Shown piece after piece: positions 1-8,916 of a stretch of DNA of 64,000 bases. Numbering within the stretch: position 1 is the stretch's first letter; the number at the start of each line of letters is the position of its first letter. The stretch spans positions 39,140 through 103,139 of the forward strand of contig NZ_BMND01000028.1 of assembly GCF_014646275.1 (NCBI RefSeq), given 5' to 3'. The position numbers and the translations under genes were made by a program. The notes under the pieces were generated by a model. It made no database searches. It was not told where the DNA came from and was given only the letters and a program-made list of their open reading frames with translations. Origin of the DNA: Streptomyces kronopolitis (GTDB lineage: Bacteria > Actinomycetota > Actinomycetes > Streptomycetales > Streptomycetaceae).

Positions 1-2
1 TG

Positions 3-68
3 CTGTTCGTCGGGATGCTCGGCTATCTGCGGCGCACCCGCAAGGACGAGGCGGAGGCCGCCCGATGA
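3..68 (+). CDS. ABC transporter permease, C-terminal fragment (PotB-like position)
   Basis: Only the last 21 codons are present, ending in a short hydrophobic stretch and a charged tail (YLRRTRKDEAEAAR) before TGA at 66-68. The stop overlaps the ATG of the next permease gene by ATGA, which is typical of paired membrane subunits of a polyamine-type importer. The rest of the gene lies outside the window. Identity as the first permease is inferred from position and the hydrophobic end, not from a motif. Confidence 0.7.
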   Translation: MFVGMLGYLRRTRKDEAEAAR

Positions 69-910
69 CACTCCGCCCGCTGCACCGCCGGCACCGCCGC
101 GGCACCGACCGCCGCCCCCGGCTCGCCCTCGCGGTCACCGCCGTCTTCTTCGTGCTGCTCTACCTCCCCATCGGGGTGGTCGTCCTCTTCTCCTTCAACG
201 CCCAGAAGTCCCTGACCGTCTTCAAGGGGCTGAGCCTGCGCTGGTACACCGCCTTCTTCCACGACAACGTGCTGATCGAGTCGCTCGGCATGAGTCTGCG
301 GATCTCCCTGGTGGCGATGGCCGGTTCGGTGCTCCTGGGGGTGGCGCTGGCCCTGGGGCTGGTGCGCTGCCGCACCCGGCTGGGGTCGCTGGCCGGTCTG
401 ATCATGCTGGTGCCGCTGATCACCCCGGAGATCGTCACCGGTGTCGCCGCGATGCTGCTCTTCAAGGGCATGGGCATCACCCTGTCCTCCGGCACCGTGA
501 TGCTCGCGGAGATCACGTTCTCCATCTCCTATGTGACGGTGATCCTGCGCTCGCGGATCGCCGCCCTCAACCCGGAGGTCGAGGAGGCCGCGATGGATCT
601 GGGCGCCACCCGCTGGCAGGCCCTGCGGCTGGTGACGCTGCCCGCCCTGCTGCCCAGCATCCTGGCATCGGCGGTGCTGGTCTTCGCCCTGGTCTTCGAC
701 GACTTCGTGCTGGCCTACTTCACCACCGGGGTGGACCCGCAGCCGCTGTCGGTACGGATCTACTCCGCCATCCGGTTCGGGGTGCAGCCCACCATCAACG
801 CCGTCGGCACGCTGATGCTGGCCGGCTCCATCGGCCTCATCGCGCTCGCCCTGGCCATCCCGCGGCTCTTCGGCCGCCGCGGTGGCCTCGATCTGCTCTC
901 CGGGAAGTGA
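65..910 (+). CDS. ABC transporter permease, spermidine/putrescine type (PotC-like)
   Basis: The 281-aa protein is an inner membrane permease subunit of a binding-protein-dependent importer. After a basic N-terminus (residues 1-20) it has about six membrane segments. The cytoplasmic EAA loop that contacts the ATPase is clear (EEAAMDLGATRWQALRLVTL, around residues 175-195). The segment 'FDDFVLAYFTTG' near residue 215 is typical of PotC/PotI-type permeases. The ATG overlaps the previous stop, and the stop overlaps the GTG of the ATPase gene, so the importer genes are translationally coupled. Substrate is inferred as a polyamine from family features and from the amine oxidase and aldehyde dehydrogenase downstream. 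Another amine or amino acid derivative is possible. Confidence 0.9.
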   Translation: MTLRPLHRRHRRGTDRRPRLALAVTAVFFVLLYLPIGVVVLFSFNAQKSLTVFKGLSLRWYTAFFHDNVLIESLGMSLRISLVAMAGSVLLGVALALGLVRCRTRLGSLAGLIMLVPLITPEIVTGVAAMLLFKGMGITLSSGTVMLAEITFSISYVTVILRSRIAALNPEVEEAAMDLGATRWQALRLVTLPALLPSILASAVLVFALVFDDFVLAYFTTGVDPQPLSVRIYSAIRFGVQPTINAVGTLMLAGSIGLIALALAIPRLFGRRGGLDLLSGK

Positions 911-2025
911 CACCCATGACCTCCATCGACACCCCCCGAGCCGGTGCGGCCGAGGCCGGCGCCCCACCCGCGGTCCGGCTCGACCGGATCAGCAAGACCT
1001 ACGGCAACTCCACCGCGGTCGACGACCTCTGTCTGGACATCGCCCCCGGTGAGTTCTTCTCCCTGCTGGGCCCGTCCGGCTGCGGCAAGACCACCTCGCT
1101 GCGGATGATCGGCGGCTTCACCGACCCCAGCGCCGGCACCGTCCTGCTGAGCGGCGAGGACGTCACCGCGCTGCCGCCCGACAAGCGCAACGTCAATACG
1201 GTCTTCCAGAGTTACGCCCTCTTCGACCATCTCTCGGTGGCCGACAACGTGGCCTTCGGCCTCAAGCGCAAGGGCGTCGCCCGGGCCGAGATCCGCACCC
1301 GGGTGGCGGCGATGCTGGAGCGGGTGCAGCTCGGCGGGCTCGGCGACCGCAAGCCCGGCACGCTCTCCGGCGGGCAGCGGCAGCGGGTGGCGCTGGCCCG
1401 CGCCCTGGTCAACCGCCCCCAGGTGCTGCTGCTGGACGAGCCGCTGGCCGCGCTCGACCTCAAGCTGCGGCGCCGGATGCAGGTCGAGCTCAAGCAGATC
1501 CAGCGCGAGGTCGGCATCACCTTCGTCTTCGTCACCCATGACCAGGACGAGGCCCTGACCATGTCGGACCGGGTGGCGGTGATGAACGAGGGCCGGGTGG
1601 AGCAGTGCGGCACACCGGAGGACGTCTACGAACACCCCGCGAGCCGCTTCGTGGCCTCCTTCATGGGGACGTCCAACCTCGTCCCCGGCACCTACCGCGA
1701 CGGGCAGGTGGTCCTCGACTGCGGTCCCGCCCTGCCGGTCGGCCCGCGCGACGGCGTCGCCGACGGCGCCGCCGTCAGCCTGTCGGTCCGGCCGGAGAAG
1801 ATCTGGCTCTCCGACTTCGAACCCGGCATGGCGCTGGTGCGGGGAGTGGTCCGCGAGACCGTCTACTCCGGCCCCACCACCACGTATCTGATCGAACTCG
1901 CCCCGGACGTCACGGTGTCCGTGCTGGAGCAGAACACCGACCGCTCCCGCATGGAGGACCGCTGGTGCGGCGGCGAGAGCGTGGAGATCGGCTGGCGGCC
2001 CGAGCACTGCCTGGTCCTCGAATAG
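907..2025 (+). CDS. ABC transporter ATP-binding protein (PotA-like)
   Basis: The 372-aa protein is the ATPase that powers the importer. Walker A is GPSGCGKTTS, the signature is LSGGQRQRVALARAL, Walker B is VLLLDEPLAALD, and the H-loop is FVTHDQDEALTMSDR. A C-terminal TOBE-type domain of about 120 residues follows, as in PotA/MalK-class ATPases. The GTG at 907 overlaps the previous stop (GTGA). An in-frame ATG at 916 is an alternative start. The 108-bp gap before the oxidase gene holds only GC-rich repeats and no obvious terminator, so cotranscription with the catabolic genes is likely. Confidence 0.93.
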   Translation: MTPMTSIDTPRAGAAEAGAPPAVRLDRISKTYGNSTAVDDLCLDIAPGEFFSLLGPSGCGKTTSLRMIGGFTDPSAGTVLLSGEDVTALPPDKRNVNTVFQSYALFDHLSVADNVAFGLKRKGVARAEIRTRVAAMLERVQLGGLGDRKPGTLSGGQRQRVALARALVNRPQVLLLDEPLAALDLKLRRRMQVELKQIQREVGITFVFVTHDQDEALTMSDRVAVMNEGRVEQCGTPEDVYEHPASRFVASFMGTSNLVPGTYRDGQVVLDCGPALPVGPRDGVADGAAVSLSVRPEKIWLSDFEPGMALVRGVVRETVYSGPTTTYLIELAPDVTVSVLEQNTDRSRMEDRWCGGESVEIGWRPEHCLVLE

Positions 2026-2133
2026 CCGACCGGGCCGGTCCGACCCGGCCCATCCGACTCGACCCGGCCCGGTCCGCCGGGCCGGCTGCGGCCGCCCTCC
2101 GCCGCCCCACCGACAGCAAAGGAACGCTCCCTG

Positions 2134-3447
2134 ATGAACCACGACGTCATCGTGCTCGGCGCCGGCCTCGCCGGACTCGCCGCGGCACGGGACCTGAGCG
2201 CGGCGGGCGCCGATGTGCTCGTCGTCGAGGCCCGTGACCGGGTCGGCGGCCGCGTCGAACAGGCCGTGCTGCCCGACGGCCGGCTGGTCCAGCTCGGCGG
2301 CGAGGTGGTCGGCCGGGCGCACACCGCCTACCTCGAACTGGCCGCGGAACTCGGCCTGACCCTCGTGCCCAGCTATGTCGCCGAGCCCGGCCGGATGGCG
2401 CGGGCCACCGCGGAAGGGGTCTCGGCCGGCGACCCGCCGCACTGGTTCGGCCCCGGCGACCAGGCCTGCCACGAGCAGGTCACCGAGGCGTTCGTGGCGC
2501 TGGCCCGGACCGTCGACCCCGAGGACCCCTGGTCGCTGCCGCACGCCGCGGCCCTCGACCGGCTGTCGGTCGGCGCCTGGCTGCGCGGCGAAGGGGCGAG
2601 CCCGGCCGTCGTACGGCTCTGGGAGATCGGCCAACTGGCCCTGGCCAGCGGCTCCTACGAGCGCACCTCCCTGCTGGCCGCGCTGCGCAAGCACGCCGCC
2701 GTCCCCGGTGACGACCCCTACGCCTACGAGGACTGGGAGGGGCTGCGGGTGGCCGAGGGCTCGGCGACCGTGGCGCTGCGGATGGCGGCGGAACTCGGCC
2801 ACCGCATCCGCCTCTCGGCGCCGGTCGCGGAGGTCGCGATCCGCCCGGGCGGCTGCCGGGTACGCCTGGCCTGCGGGGAGACCCTGACCGCCGACGCGGT
2901 GGTCAGCGCGCTGCCGGTGGGCCCGCTCCGCTCGGTGGCGGTCACCGGGGTCTCCGAGGCCCGCCTCTCCTCGCTGCACCGTCAGCGCCAGGCCGTCGCC
3001 GCCAAGTTCGCGGCGGCCTACGACAAGCCGTTCTGGCGCAGCCTGGACCTCAACGGCCTCTCCGAATGCGAGGGGGTGCTCGGCAGCACCTGGCCGCAGA
3101 GCGAGGGCATCCTGTCCGCGCTGATCCCCCCGGAGCGCTACGGCGTCCTGCTGGGGATGCCCGCCGCGGTCCGCGACCAGGAGCTGCTGGCCGACGTGGC
3201 CCGGCTCTACGGACCGGAGGCGCTCCAGCCGTTCACCTCGTATCTGCGCATGTGGGGCACCGACCCGTGGACCCAGGGCTATGTCACGCACTGGAGCCCC
3301 GGCGACGTGATGGCGGTCGGCCCGCTGCACGGCACCCATGAACCGCCCTTCTACGTCTGCGGATCGGACCAGTGGGTGGCCGGCTACATGGAGGGCGCGG
3401 TGCGCACCGGGCGCGCGGCGGCGCGGGAGGTGCTGCGCCATGGCTGA
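2134..3447 (+). CDS. Flavin monoamine oxidase (putrescine oxidase-like)
   Basis: The 437-aa protein is an FAD-dependent amine oxidase that would convert a primary amine to an aldehyde with release of NH3 and H2O2. The N-terminal dinucleotide fold is complete (VIVLGAGLAGLAAA, then EARDRVGGR about residues 34-42). The C-terminal FAD-contacting segment appears in the last 60 residues (YVCGSDQWVAGYMEGAVRTG). The start is an ATG with AAAGGAACG about 9 nt upstream. The 3' end overlaps the aldehyde dehydrogenase by 8 nt. With the importer upstream, a role in putrescine or related amine catabolism is inferred. Tyramine-type substrates cannot be excluded. Confidence 0.88.
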   Translation: MNHDVIVLGAGLAGLAAARDLSAAGADVLVVEARDRVGGRVEQAVLPDGRLVQLGGEVVGRAHTAYLELAAELGLTLVPSYVAEPGRMARATAEGVSAGDPPHWFGPGDQACHEQVTEAFVALARTVDPEDPWSLPHAAALDRLSVGAWLRGEGASPAVVRLWEIGQLALASGSYERTSLLAALRKHAAVPGDDPYAYEDWEGLRVAEGSATVALRMAAELGHRIRLSAPVAEVAIRPGGCRVRLACGETLTADAVVSALPVGPLRSVAVTGVSEARLSSLHRQRQAVAAKFAAAYDKPFWRSLDLNGLSECEGVLGSTWPQSEGILSALIPPERYGVLLGMPAAVRDQELLADVARLYGPEALQPFTSYLRMWGTDPWTQGYVTHWSPGDVMAVGPLHGTHEPPFYVCGSDQWVAGYMEGAVRTGRAAAREVLRHG

Positions 3448-4873
3448 GCGAGCCGCCCCCTCCCCCGTCCTCAACCACATCGCGGGAGCCGACCGGCCGT
3501 CGGCCTCCGGCGCCTCGATGCCGCTCGTCGACCCCGCCACCGGCGCGGTGCACGGCGGCGCGCCGCGCTCCGGGCCGTCCGACACCGACGCGGCCTGCAC
3601 GGCGGCGCAGTCCGCCCTCGACGGCTGGTCGCTGACCACCCCCGCCCAGCGGCAGCGGGCCCTGCTGGGCATCGCCGAGGCGATCGAGGCCCACGCGGAC
3701 GCCCTGGTGGCCGCCGAGGTCGGGGACACCGGCAAGCCGCCCGGGCAGTTCCGGTCCGAGGAACTGCCCGCGGTCACCGACACCTTCCGCTACTTCGCCG
3801 GGGCGGCGCGCAATCTCCCGGGGGCGGCCGCCGCCGAGTACACCGAGGGCCGCACCTCGGTGCTGCGGCGCGAACCGGTCGGGGTCTGCGCCCAGATCAC
3901 CCCCTGGAACTACCCGCTGATGATGGCCGCGTGGAAGATCGCCCCAGCCCTGGCGGCCGGCAACACCTGTGTGCTCAAGCCCGCCGACACCACCCCCTCG
4001 TCCGCCGCGCTGCTCGCCCGGATCGCGGCGGAGCGGCTGCCGCCCGGGGTGCTCAACGTGGTCTGCGGCGACCGTGACACCGGCCGGTCGCTGACCTCGC
4101 ACCCGGTGCCCCGGCTGATCGCGGTCACCGGCAGCGTCCGGGCGGGGCGGGAGATCGCCGCCACCGCCGCGGCGGACCTCAAGCGGGTGCATCTGGAGCT
4201 GGGCGGGAACGCCCCGGTGATCGTCCATGACGATGTGGACGTCGAGGCCGCCGCGGCCGAACTGGCGGCCGTCGCCTACTTCAACGCCGGGCAGGACTGC
4301 ACCGCCCCCACCCGGCTGCTGGTCCACCGGCGGCGCCATGACGCCTTCGTCGCCGCGTTCGCGGCCCGGGCGCGCGCGCTGCGCACCGGGCCGCCCGACG
4401 AGGCCCCGGCGGACTACGGCCCGCTCAACAGCGAGGCTCAACTCACCTCCGTACAGGGCTTGTTGAGCCGGTTGCCGGGGCACGCCGAGGTGGTGACGGG
4501 CGGGGCCGCGGTGGGCCGGGCGGGCTGGTTCCACGAGCCCACGGTGGTCGCCGGGGTGCGGCAGGACGACGAGATCGTGCAGGAGGAGATCTTCGGCCCG
4601 GTCGTCACCGTGCAGTCCTTCGCCGACGAGGAGGAGGCGCTGCGGCTGGCGAACGGGGTCCGGTTCGGGCTGGCGGCGAGCGTGTGGACCGGCGACCACG
4701 GGCGGGCCATGCGGGCCACCCGGGCGCTGCACACCGGGATCGTCTGGGTGAACACCCATGGCACCACCGTCTCGGAGATGCCGCACGGCGGGGTCAAGCA
4801 CTCCGGCTACGGCAGCGATCTGTCCCTGGCCGGGCTGCTGGACTACACCCAGGTCAAGCACGTCATGCTGTGA
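3440..4873 (+). CDS. Aldehyde dehydrogenase (aminobutyraldehyde dehydrogenase-like)
   Basis: The 477-aa protein is an NAD(P)-dependent aldehyde dehydrogenase of normal family length. Asn157 lies in PWNYP, the general base Glu253 in HLELGGN and the nucleophile Cys287 in FNAGQDC. The start chosen is the ATG at 3440, which overlaps the oxidase stop by 8 nt. The open frame extends further upstream but that part has no family similarity. Behind an amine oxidase, the natural reaction is oxidation of 4-aminobutanal to GABA. It may equally accept betaine aldehyde or related omega-amino aldehydes. It is the last gene of the importer/oxidase operon. Confidence 0.9.
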   Translation: MAERAAPSPVLNHIAGADRPSASGASMPLVDPATGAVHGGAPRSGPSDTDAACTAAQSALDGWSLTTPAQRQRALLGIAEAIEAHADALVAAEVGDTGKPPGQFRSEELPAVTDTFRYFAGAARNLPGAAAAEYTEGRTSVLRREPVGVCAQITPWNYPLMMAAWKIAPALAAGNTCVLKPADTTPSSAALLARIAAERLPPGVLNVVCGDRDTGRSLTSHPVPRLIAVTGSVRAGREIAATAAADLKRVHLELGGNAPVIVHDDVDVEAAAAELAAVAYFNAGQDCTAPTRLLVHRRRHDAFVAAFAARARALRTGPPDEAPADYGPLNSEAQLTSVQGLLSRLPGHAEVVTGGAAVGRAGWFHEPTVVAGVRQDDEIVQEEIFGPVVTVQSFADEEEALRLANGVRFGLAASVWTGDHGRAMRATRALHTGIVWVNTHGTTVSEMPHGGVKHSGYGSDLSLAGLLDYTQVKHVML

Positions 4874-4893
4874 GCCGGCGGCCGGGACCCGCG

Positions 4894-4953
4894 CTCAGGA
4901 GCCGCGCACTCAGAGGCCCCGCTCTCAGGGGTGCGGCGCTCAGGGGCACGGCG
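4894..4953. repeat. Degenerate 15-bp tandem repeat, four copies
   Basis: The pentamer CTCAG recurs at 4894, 4909, 4924 and 4939, exactly 15 bp apart, inside similar GC-rich units. On the minus strand each copy places a TGA in the frame of the DMT transporter gene, so the real stop (4940-4942) is followed by three more in-frame stops. The block separates the convergent aldehyde dehydrogenase and transporter genes. Confidence 0.6.
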
Positions 4954-5866
4954 GCTCGGTTTCGGCGGCGCCCCCGCCGGACGCCGCGGCGGGAGTGTCC
5001 TGCGCACCCGTCAGATCCCGGGCCAGTGCGACGCGGGAGAGCAGCATCGCGCCCCACAGCACCAGGGCGACGCCCAGCGCCTCGGGCAGCAGCCACCAGC
5101 CGGTCCGGACCCGCTCGTCGTAGAGGGTGACGCCCAGCGACAGGCTCACCAGCGCGTCCCCGAGGGTGAGCACCGGCTGCGAGGCGGTCAGCGGCCCCGA
5201 CTGCATGGCGTTCTCCAGGAGGAAGATGGCCATCACGCCGACCACGGCGAACCCGTAGGTCTGCCACGCGGTGAAGAACGCGCCGGGGCCGCCGACCTGC
5301 CACGCGTGGGTCGCGTCCTTCATCAGGGCCGCGGTGAGCGCGTAGGCGACGGCCGTGGCGGCGGCGAAGCAGGCAGCCCGTACCCCGCCCGCGCCCCGGC
5401 GCAGCGCGGCGAGGACGGCCGCCGCGATCACCCCGGCGCAGACCACGAGGGCGGGCACCCAGCGGCCGAACGGGGCGTGGGCGGTGCCGATGGTGGGCGC
5501 GGCGGCGGCGAGGGCGGAGCCGAGTCCGACGACGAGCAGCGCCACCCCCACCCAGCCGCTGCGGGGGATCCGTCCGCCCAGGAGCACCCGGCCGATCAGC
5601 AACGCGAGTGGCAGTTCCAGCACGAAGAGCGGCTGCACCACCGACAGCGCCCCCTGCGACAGCGCCAGCGCCTGGAAGCACGCCGCGGCGACGACGGCGA
5701 GCATCCCGCCGATCCAGACGGCACGGTGCAGCAGATCGACCAGCAGCCCCAGGCGCAGCCCGGCGGACAGCGGGACGGTACGGGCCGCGCGCCGCTGGAG
5801 CACCGTGGCCAGCGCGTTGCTGGCCGCCGCGAGCAGCGCGAACACCACGGACGGCCATGGGGCCAC
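4940..5866 (-). CDS. DMT/EamA-like family transporter
   Basis: The 308-aa integral membrane protein has about nine or ten hydrophobic segments in two halves. It begins with 'MAPWPSVVFALLAAASNALATVLQ' split by a short basic motif (QRRAAR). The start is the GTG at 5866, preceded by GAGGAGG with a 7-nt spacer. Longer in-frame extensions upstream are not hydrophobic or conserved-looking. The fold is that of drug/metabolite exporters and NIPA-like proteins. The substrate cannot be told from sequence. The C-terminus is hydrophilic (about 30 residues, ending EPPCP) and runs into the 15-bp repeat block. Confidence 0.85.
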   Translation of the reverse strand: MAPWPSVVFALLAAASNALATVLQRRAARTVPLSAGLRLGLLVDLLHRAVWIGGMLAVVAAACFQALALSQGALSVVQPLFVLELPLALLIGRVLLGGRIPRSGWVGVALLVVGLGSALAAAAPTIGTAHAPFGRWVPALVVCAGVIAAAVLAALRRGAGGVRAACFAAATAVAYALTAALMKDATHAWQVGGPGAFFTAWQTYGFAVVGVMAIFLLENAMQSGPLTASQPVLTLGDALVSLSLGVTLYDERVRTGWWLLPEALGVALVLWGAMLLSRVALARDLTGAQDTPAAASGGGAAETEPPCP

Positions 5867-6256
5867 GCGCCCACCTCCTCGTCGGGCACCCGGCCACCGG
5901 GAGAGGTGCCGCGCCGGTCCTCGGGCGGGGCGGTGTGGCGCCGTGGTGGGCCTCGACGCTATCGGCAGCCACCGCCGACACCCCGGCGACACGGACCCCG
6001 GGCGGCCGCATTCGCTGAGCTGGACGGTGACCGCCGGGGTGGCGGGAGCGGCGGACCCGGCAGCAACGGGGTGACACACGTTCGGGCCGTCCGGGTGGCC
6101 GGGGAGGGCCGGGGGCCGAAGGCTGAAGGCCGTCAGCGCACCGCACGGGGCACCGGCCGCCGGGCGGACACCGCAGGCCCACGGGCGCCGCCGCGCGTGC
6201 GGGATCGGCGGCACGGCGGGCGCCCACGCGTCAGGAAGGGCTGGTCAGGAATCCCC
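5867..6256. other. Intergenic region between divergent transporter and phosphatase genes
   Basis: These 390 bases have no convincing gene. The GC-rich sequence must contain promoters for both flanking genes, but no clear -35/-10 pair or perfect palindrome was seen. Confidence 0.5.
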
Positions 6257-7381
6257 ATGTCCCGTCCGTCCCCGGAGTGGCCCCGCTACGTCGAGTTCGC
6301 GCCGACCGTCCTGGTCGCCGCGGGACTCCTGTGGGACCTGTTCTCGCCCGCGGACTACTGGGGCGACCCGATGCTCATCGCGGCGAGCGTGACGGCCGGT
6401 GCGCTGCTCTCGCTGCGGCACACCGTGACGATCGGCGCCGTGATCATCGTCGGTGTCTTCGTGCTGACGGTGAAGGACGGCACCGCCGGCGACATCGTGG
6501 GGTATGTGGAGCTGATCAACACCTTCTTCGCCGCGCTCATGGGCATCGGCGTCAACCGGGTGGTCGCCCGCTACGGACGCCGCCTGGACGTCGTCCGCAC
6601 GGTGGCGGAGGCCGCCCAGCGCGCCGTGCTCCCCGCGCCCCCGAAACGCATCGGCCCGCTGACCATCGCCGCCCGCTACCGGGCCGCCCAGGGCGAGGCC
6701 CGGATCGGCGGGGACGCCTACGCCGTGCAGCGCACCCCGTTCGGCGTCCGGCTGCTGATCGCCGACGTACGGGGCAAGGGGATGGGCGCGGTGAGCGCGG
6801 TGTCCGTGCTGCTGGGCGCGTTCCGCGAGGCGGCCGAGCAGGAAGCGGACCTGACAGCGGTGGCCGACCGGATGGAGCGCGCCCTGCTGCGGGAGAGCGA
6901 GCAGACCTCGGAGGAGGACCATCTGGAGGGCTTCATCACGGCCCTGATCTGCGAGGTCCTCCCGGGCGGCAGCGGGCTGCGGCTGCTGGACTGCGGCCAC
7001 CCGGCGCCCTACCTCTGCCAGGACGGCGAGGTGCGTCCCCTGGAGGCCCGCGATCCGGGCCTGCCCCTGGGCATCGGGACGCTGGGCGCGCCGCGGACCG
7101 CGCCGGCCGACTGGCCGTTCCCGGCGGGCAGCACCCTGCTGCTGGTCACCGACGGCGTGACCGAGGCCCGCGACCGCACCGGCACGTTCTACGACCCGGC
7201 GGAACAGCTGTCGGGCCGCGGCCCCTTCCGCGGCCCGCAGGATCTGATCGACGTGCTGGTGCGGGACGTCGAACGCTGGACCGGCGGGCCCCGCGACGAC
7301 GACATGGCGGTGCTGGCGATCGGCCGGCAGGCGGAGGGCCGCCGGAGGTTCCGCAACGGCGGGAACAGCCCCGGACGCTGA
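6257..7381 (+). CDS. Membrane-anchored PP2C-family (SpoIIE-type) protein phosphatase
   Basis: The 374-aa protein has about four N-terminal membrane segments (residues ~12-115) and a cytoplasmic PP2C/SpoIIE domain (~130-365). Metal-binding acidic motifs are present: GGDAYA, IADVRGKGMG, LLVTDGVTEARD and DDMAVLAI. It would dephosphorylate serine or threonine on an anti-sigma-factor antagonist, as other Streptomyces RsbU-like proteins do. The ATG at 6257 has AGGA 6 nt upstream. No separate sensor domain is visible, so the membrane part probably senses the signal. It is the first of five phosphatases of this class in the window. Confidence 0.9.
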   Translation: MSRPSPEWPRYVEFAPTVLVAAGLLWDLFSPADYWGDPMLIAASVTAGALLSLRHTVTIGAVIIVGVFVLTVKDGTAGDIVGYVELINTFFAALMGIGVNRVVARYGRRLDVVRTVAEAAQRAVLPAPPKRIGPLTIAARYRAAQGEARIGGDAYAVQRTPFGVRLLIADVRGKGMGAVSAVSVLLGAFREAAEQEADLTAVADRMERALLRESEQTSEEDHLEGFITALICEVLPGGSGLRLLDCGHPAPYLCQDGEVRPLEARDPGLPLGIGTLGAPRTAPADWPFPAGSTLLLVTDGVTEARDRTGTFYDPAEQLSGRGPFRGPQDLIDVLVRDVERWTGGPRDDDMAVLAIGRQAEGRRRFRNGGNSPGR

Positions 7382-7580
7382 CCGGAGGCCGCGACGAGCG
7401 ACCTGATCCCGGCGCACGACGACGGCCGCGCCGCCACCACCCCGGCGTTGCTGCATTGCGTGGCCTTTGCGGAATTCCCTCGTGTGCTGCCGGGATTCCT
7501 TGGTGAAGGATGAGATGATCAGTAAGAGCATCAGCATCCGCACCGAGCGATTCCTCGCTCCCGCGCAGATCGGAGTTGAT

Positions 7581-7766
7581 GTGTCCGACAACAGATCAAC
7601 CCTGCTGAGTCAGCGCGCCGCCGTGATCTTTCTCCTGGGCGCCCTCACCGCTGTCGGCGCCGGAGTACTCACCTTCGTCAACGGCGGCACCCCGGCTTCC
7701 GCGACGCTCGTCGGCGGCGCGGCCTTCGGCGCCGCCGTCACCTTCTTCCATACGGTCATCGACTGA
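7581..7766 (+). CDS. Small membrane protein, unknown function
   Basis: The 61-aa protein has two hydrophobic stretches (AVIFLLGALTAVGAGVLTFV and LVGGAAFGAAVTFFHTVI) joined by a short Gly/Ala/Thr turn, which suggests a two-segment membrane hairpin. The GTG at 7581 has GGAG 5 nt upstream. An ATG at 7515 with AAGGA 4 nt upstream would add 22 residues and is a real alternative. The family is not recognised. The gene stands alone between the phosphatase and the next small gene. Confidence 0.6.
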   Translation: MSDNRSTLLSQRAAVIFLLGALTAVGAGVLTFVNGGTPASATLVGGAAFGAAVTFFHTVID

Positions 7767-8141
7767 GATTCCGCCCCCGCGCCCGCGGCCCGCGGCCCGG
7801 CCGTCGGCGACCTTCGCACGGACCCGGTACGGCTCGTGCGGGCGGAGCACCACGGGCCGGTCTCCGGTGCGCCGCCCTCGGCTCCGCGGCAACTGCCCGT
7901 GCGGTCGGCGTCGCCGCCACCCGGTTTCCGGGCGGATCGTGCCGCCCGGAAGCCGGGCACGGACGGTGACTTGTGCGTGCCCACAGCAACCGGTGGCAGG
8001 TGAGAGCCGTGGGCGCCGTGGTTCCCGTGCGCCGAGCGGAATCCGTGGCACCGCATGCGGTGCGCTACTGGACCTCCGGTGCCAAACTTGAGTCACCGCG
8101 CCCGGCCGCCAGCCGGAGCCCTTGTCGCCGAGGGGACCACC
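7767..8141. other. Intergenic region with a 16-bp palindrome
   Basis: These 375 bases carry no convincing gene. The perfect palindrome GCACCGCATGCGGTGC at 8048-8063 lies about 80 bp upstream of the next start and could be an operator. Confidence 0.5.
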
Positions 8142-8432
8142 ATGACCTGGGCATCTTGGACCACTGTCGGGATACACGCGCTACCCGGCGCGGTGCGTAC
8201 CGCGGAGATCGGCGTGATCAACGGCGATCTGACCATCCATACGACCTGGTCGGAGAATCAGGCCCATGTAGCGGTGCAGTACACCGGGGCCACCGACTGG
8301 TACACCATGGCCGGCAGCCCCGTCCCGTGCGCATCCGAGGAAGCCAGCCGGTCCTTCCACCAGGCCGTCGTCGAGGCCGCCCGCGGCGGCGAACGGGCCG
8401 AGGCCTCACTGGAGGAGCTCTTCCAGCAGTGA
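8142..8432 (+). CDS. Hypothetical protein, 96 aa
   Basis: The protein is small, soluble and acidic, and begins MTWASWTTVGIH. The first half looks like beta strands (DLTIHTTWSE, HVAVQYTGATDWYTM) and the last 35 residues like an amphipathic helix. The ATG has AGGGGA 5 nt upstream. It was not assigned to a family. A compact single domain is likely. No operon partner is evident. Confidence 0.65.
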   Translation: MTWASWTTVGIHALPGAVRTAEIGVINGDLTIHTTWSENQAHVAVQYTGATDWYTMAGSPVPCASEEASRSFHQAVVEAARGGERAEASLEELFQQ

Positions 8433-8916
8433 CCGCGCGACGCCGGTGACGGGTCCACCGGCCGTTCCGCGCACTCCCCGCACTCCCCGCACTCCGCTCC
8501 CGTCTCGTCCTGAGGCCGGGAGCGTTGCCATGAAGGCCCGCTGCCCGCAGGCGAGTTCTCCGGTGCCGACGGGTGAGTCCCCGGCCGCTCCCGCGTGTTC
8601 CCCGACCGCGGCTCGCCGTCCTCAGCGGCGGCCTCCCCGTAGCAGCCCGCAGATCGCTGCGACAGGGAAGCAACCAATTCCCGCCATCTGATGTCTCCTC
8701 CAGGGAGCACAGTTGGTCACCTTGCGGCTACTCAAAGCTGATCAATTGTCAAATTTCGCCCAGGAATCTCGCATACTGATCATTTCTCTTTACATGCCCA
8801 TGCCAGACATACCAGGGTTTGCGCGGGGCCCCACGGCCCCCGTGGTGCACAACAGCACTGCGCGTACGGGCGGTTGGCACGACCGGCCGCCCCCACAGCG
8901 CTAAGGACCTCAAGCT
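8433..8916. other. Intergenic region upstream of the M4 protease
   Basis: These 484 bases have no convincing gene. They contain a 9-bp direct repeat (gcactcccc, about 2.7 copies at 8471-8497). A notably A/T-rich island at about 8725-8815 includes TTGTCA (8746) and CATACT (8772). The 20-nt spacing of those hexamers is too long for a standard promoter, so the island is only a likely promoter zone for the protease. Confidence 0.4.

Noticed and set aside
760..3783. A 1007-codon open frame on the minus strand across the amine oxidase and ATPase genes
   Set aside because: Composition is Arg/Gly/Ala/His-rich without motifs, and the plus-strand genes carry complete conserved domains. It is an artefact of high GC.
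8746..8777. TTGTCA and CATACT as a promoter of the M4 protease
   Set aside because: The 20-nt spacing is too long for a standard promoter, so only a promoter zone is reported.
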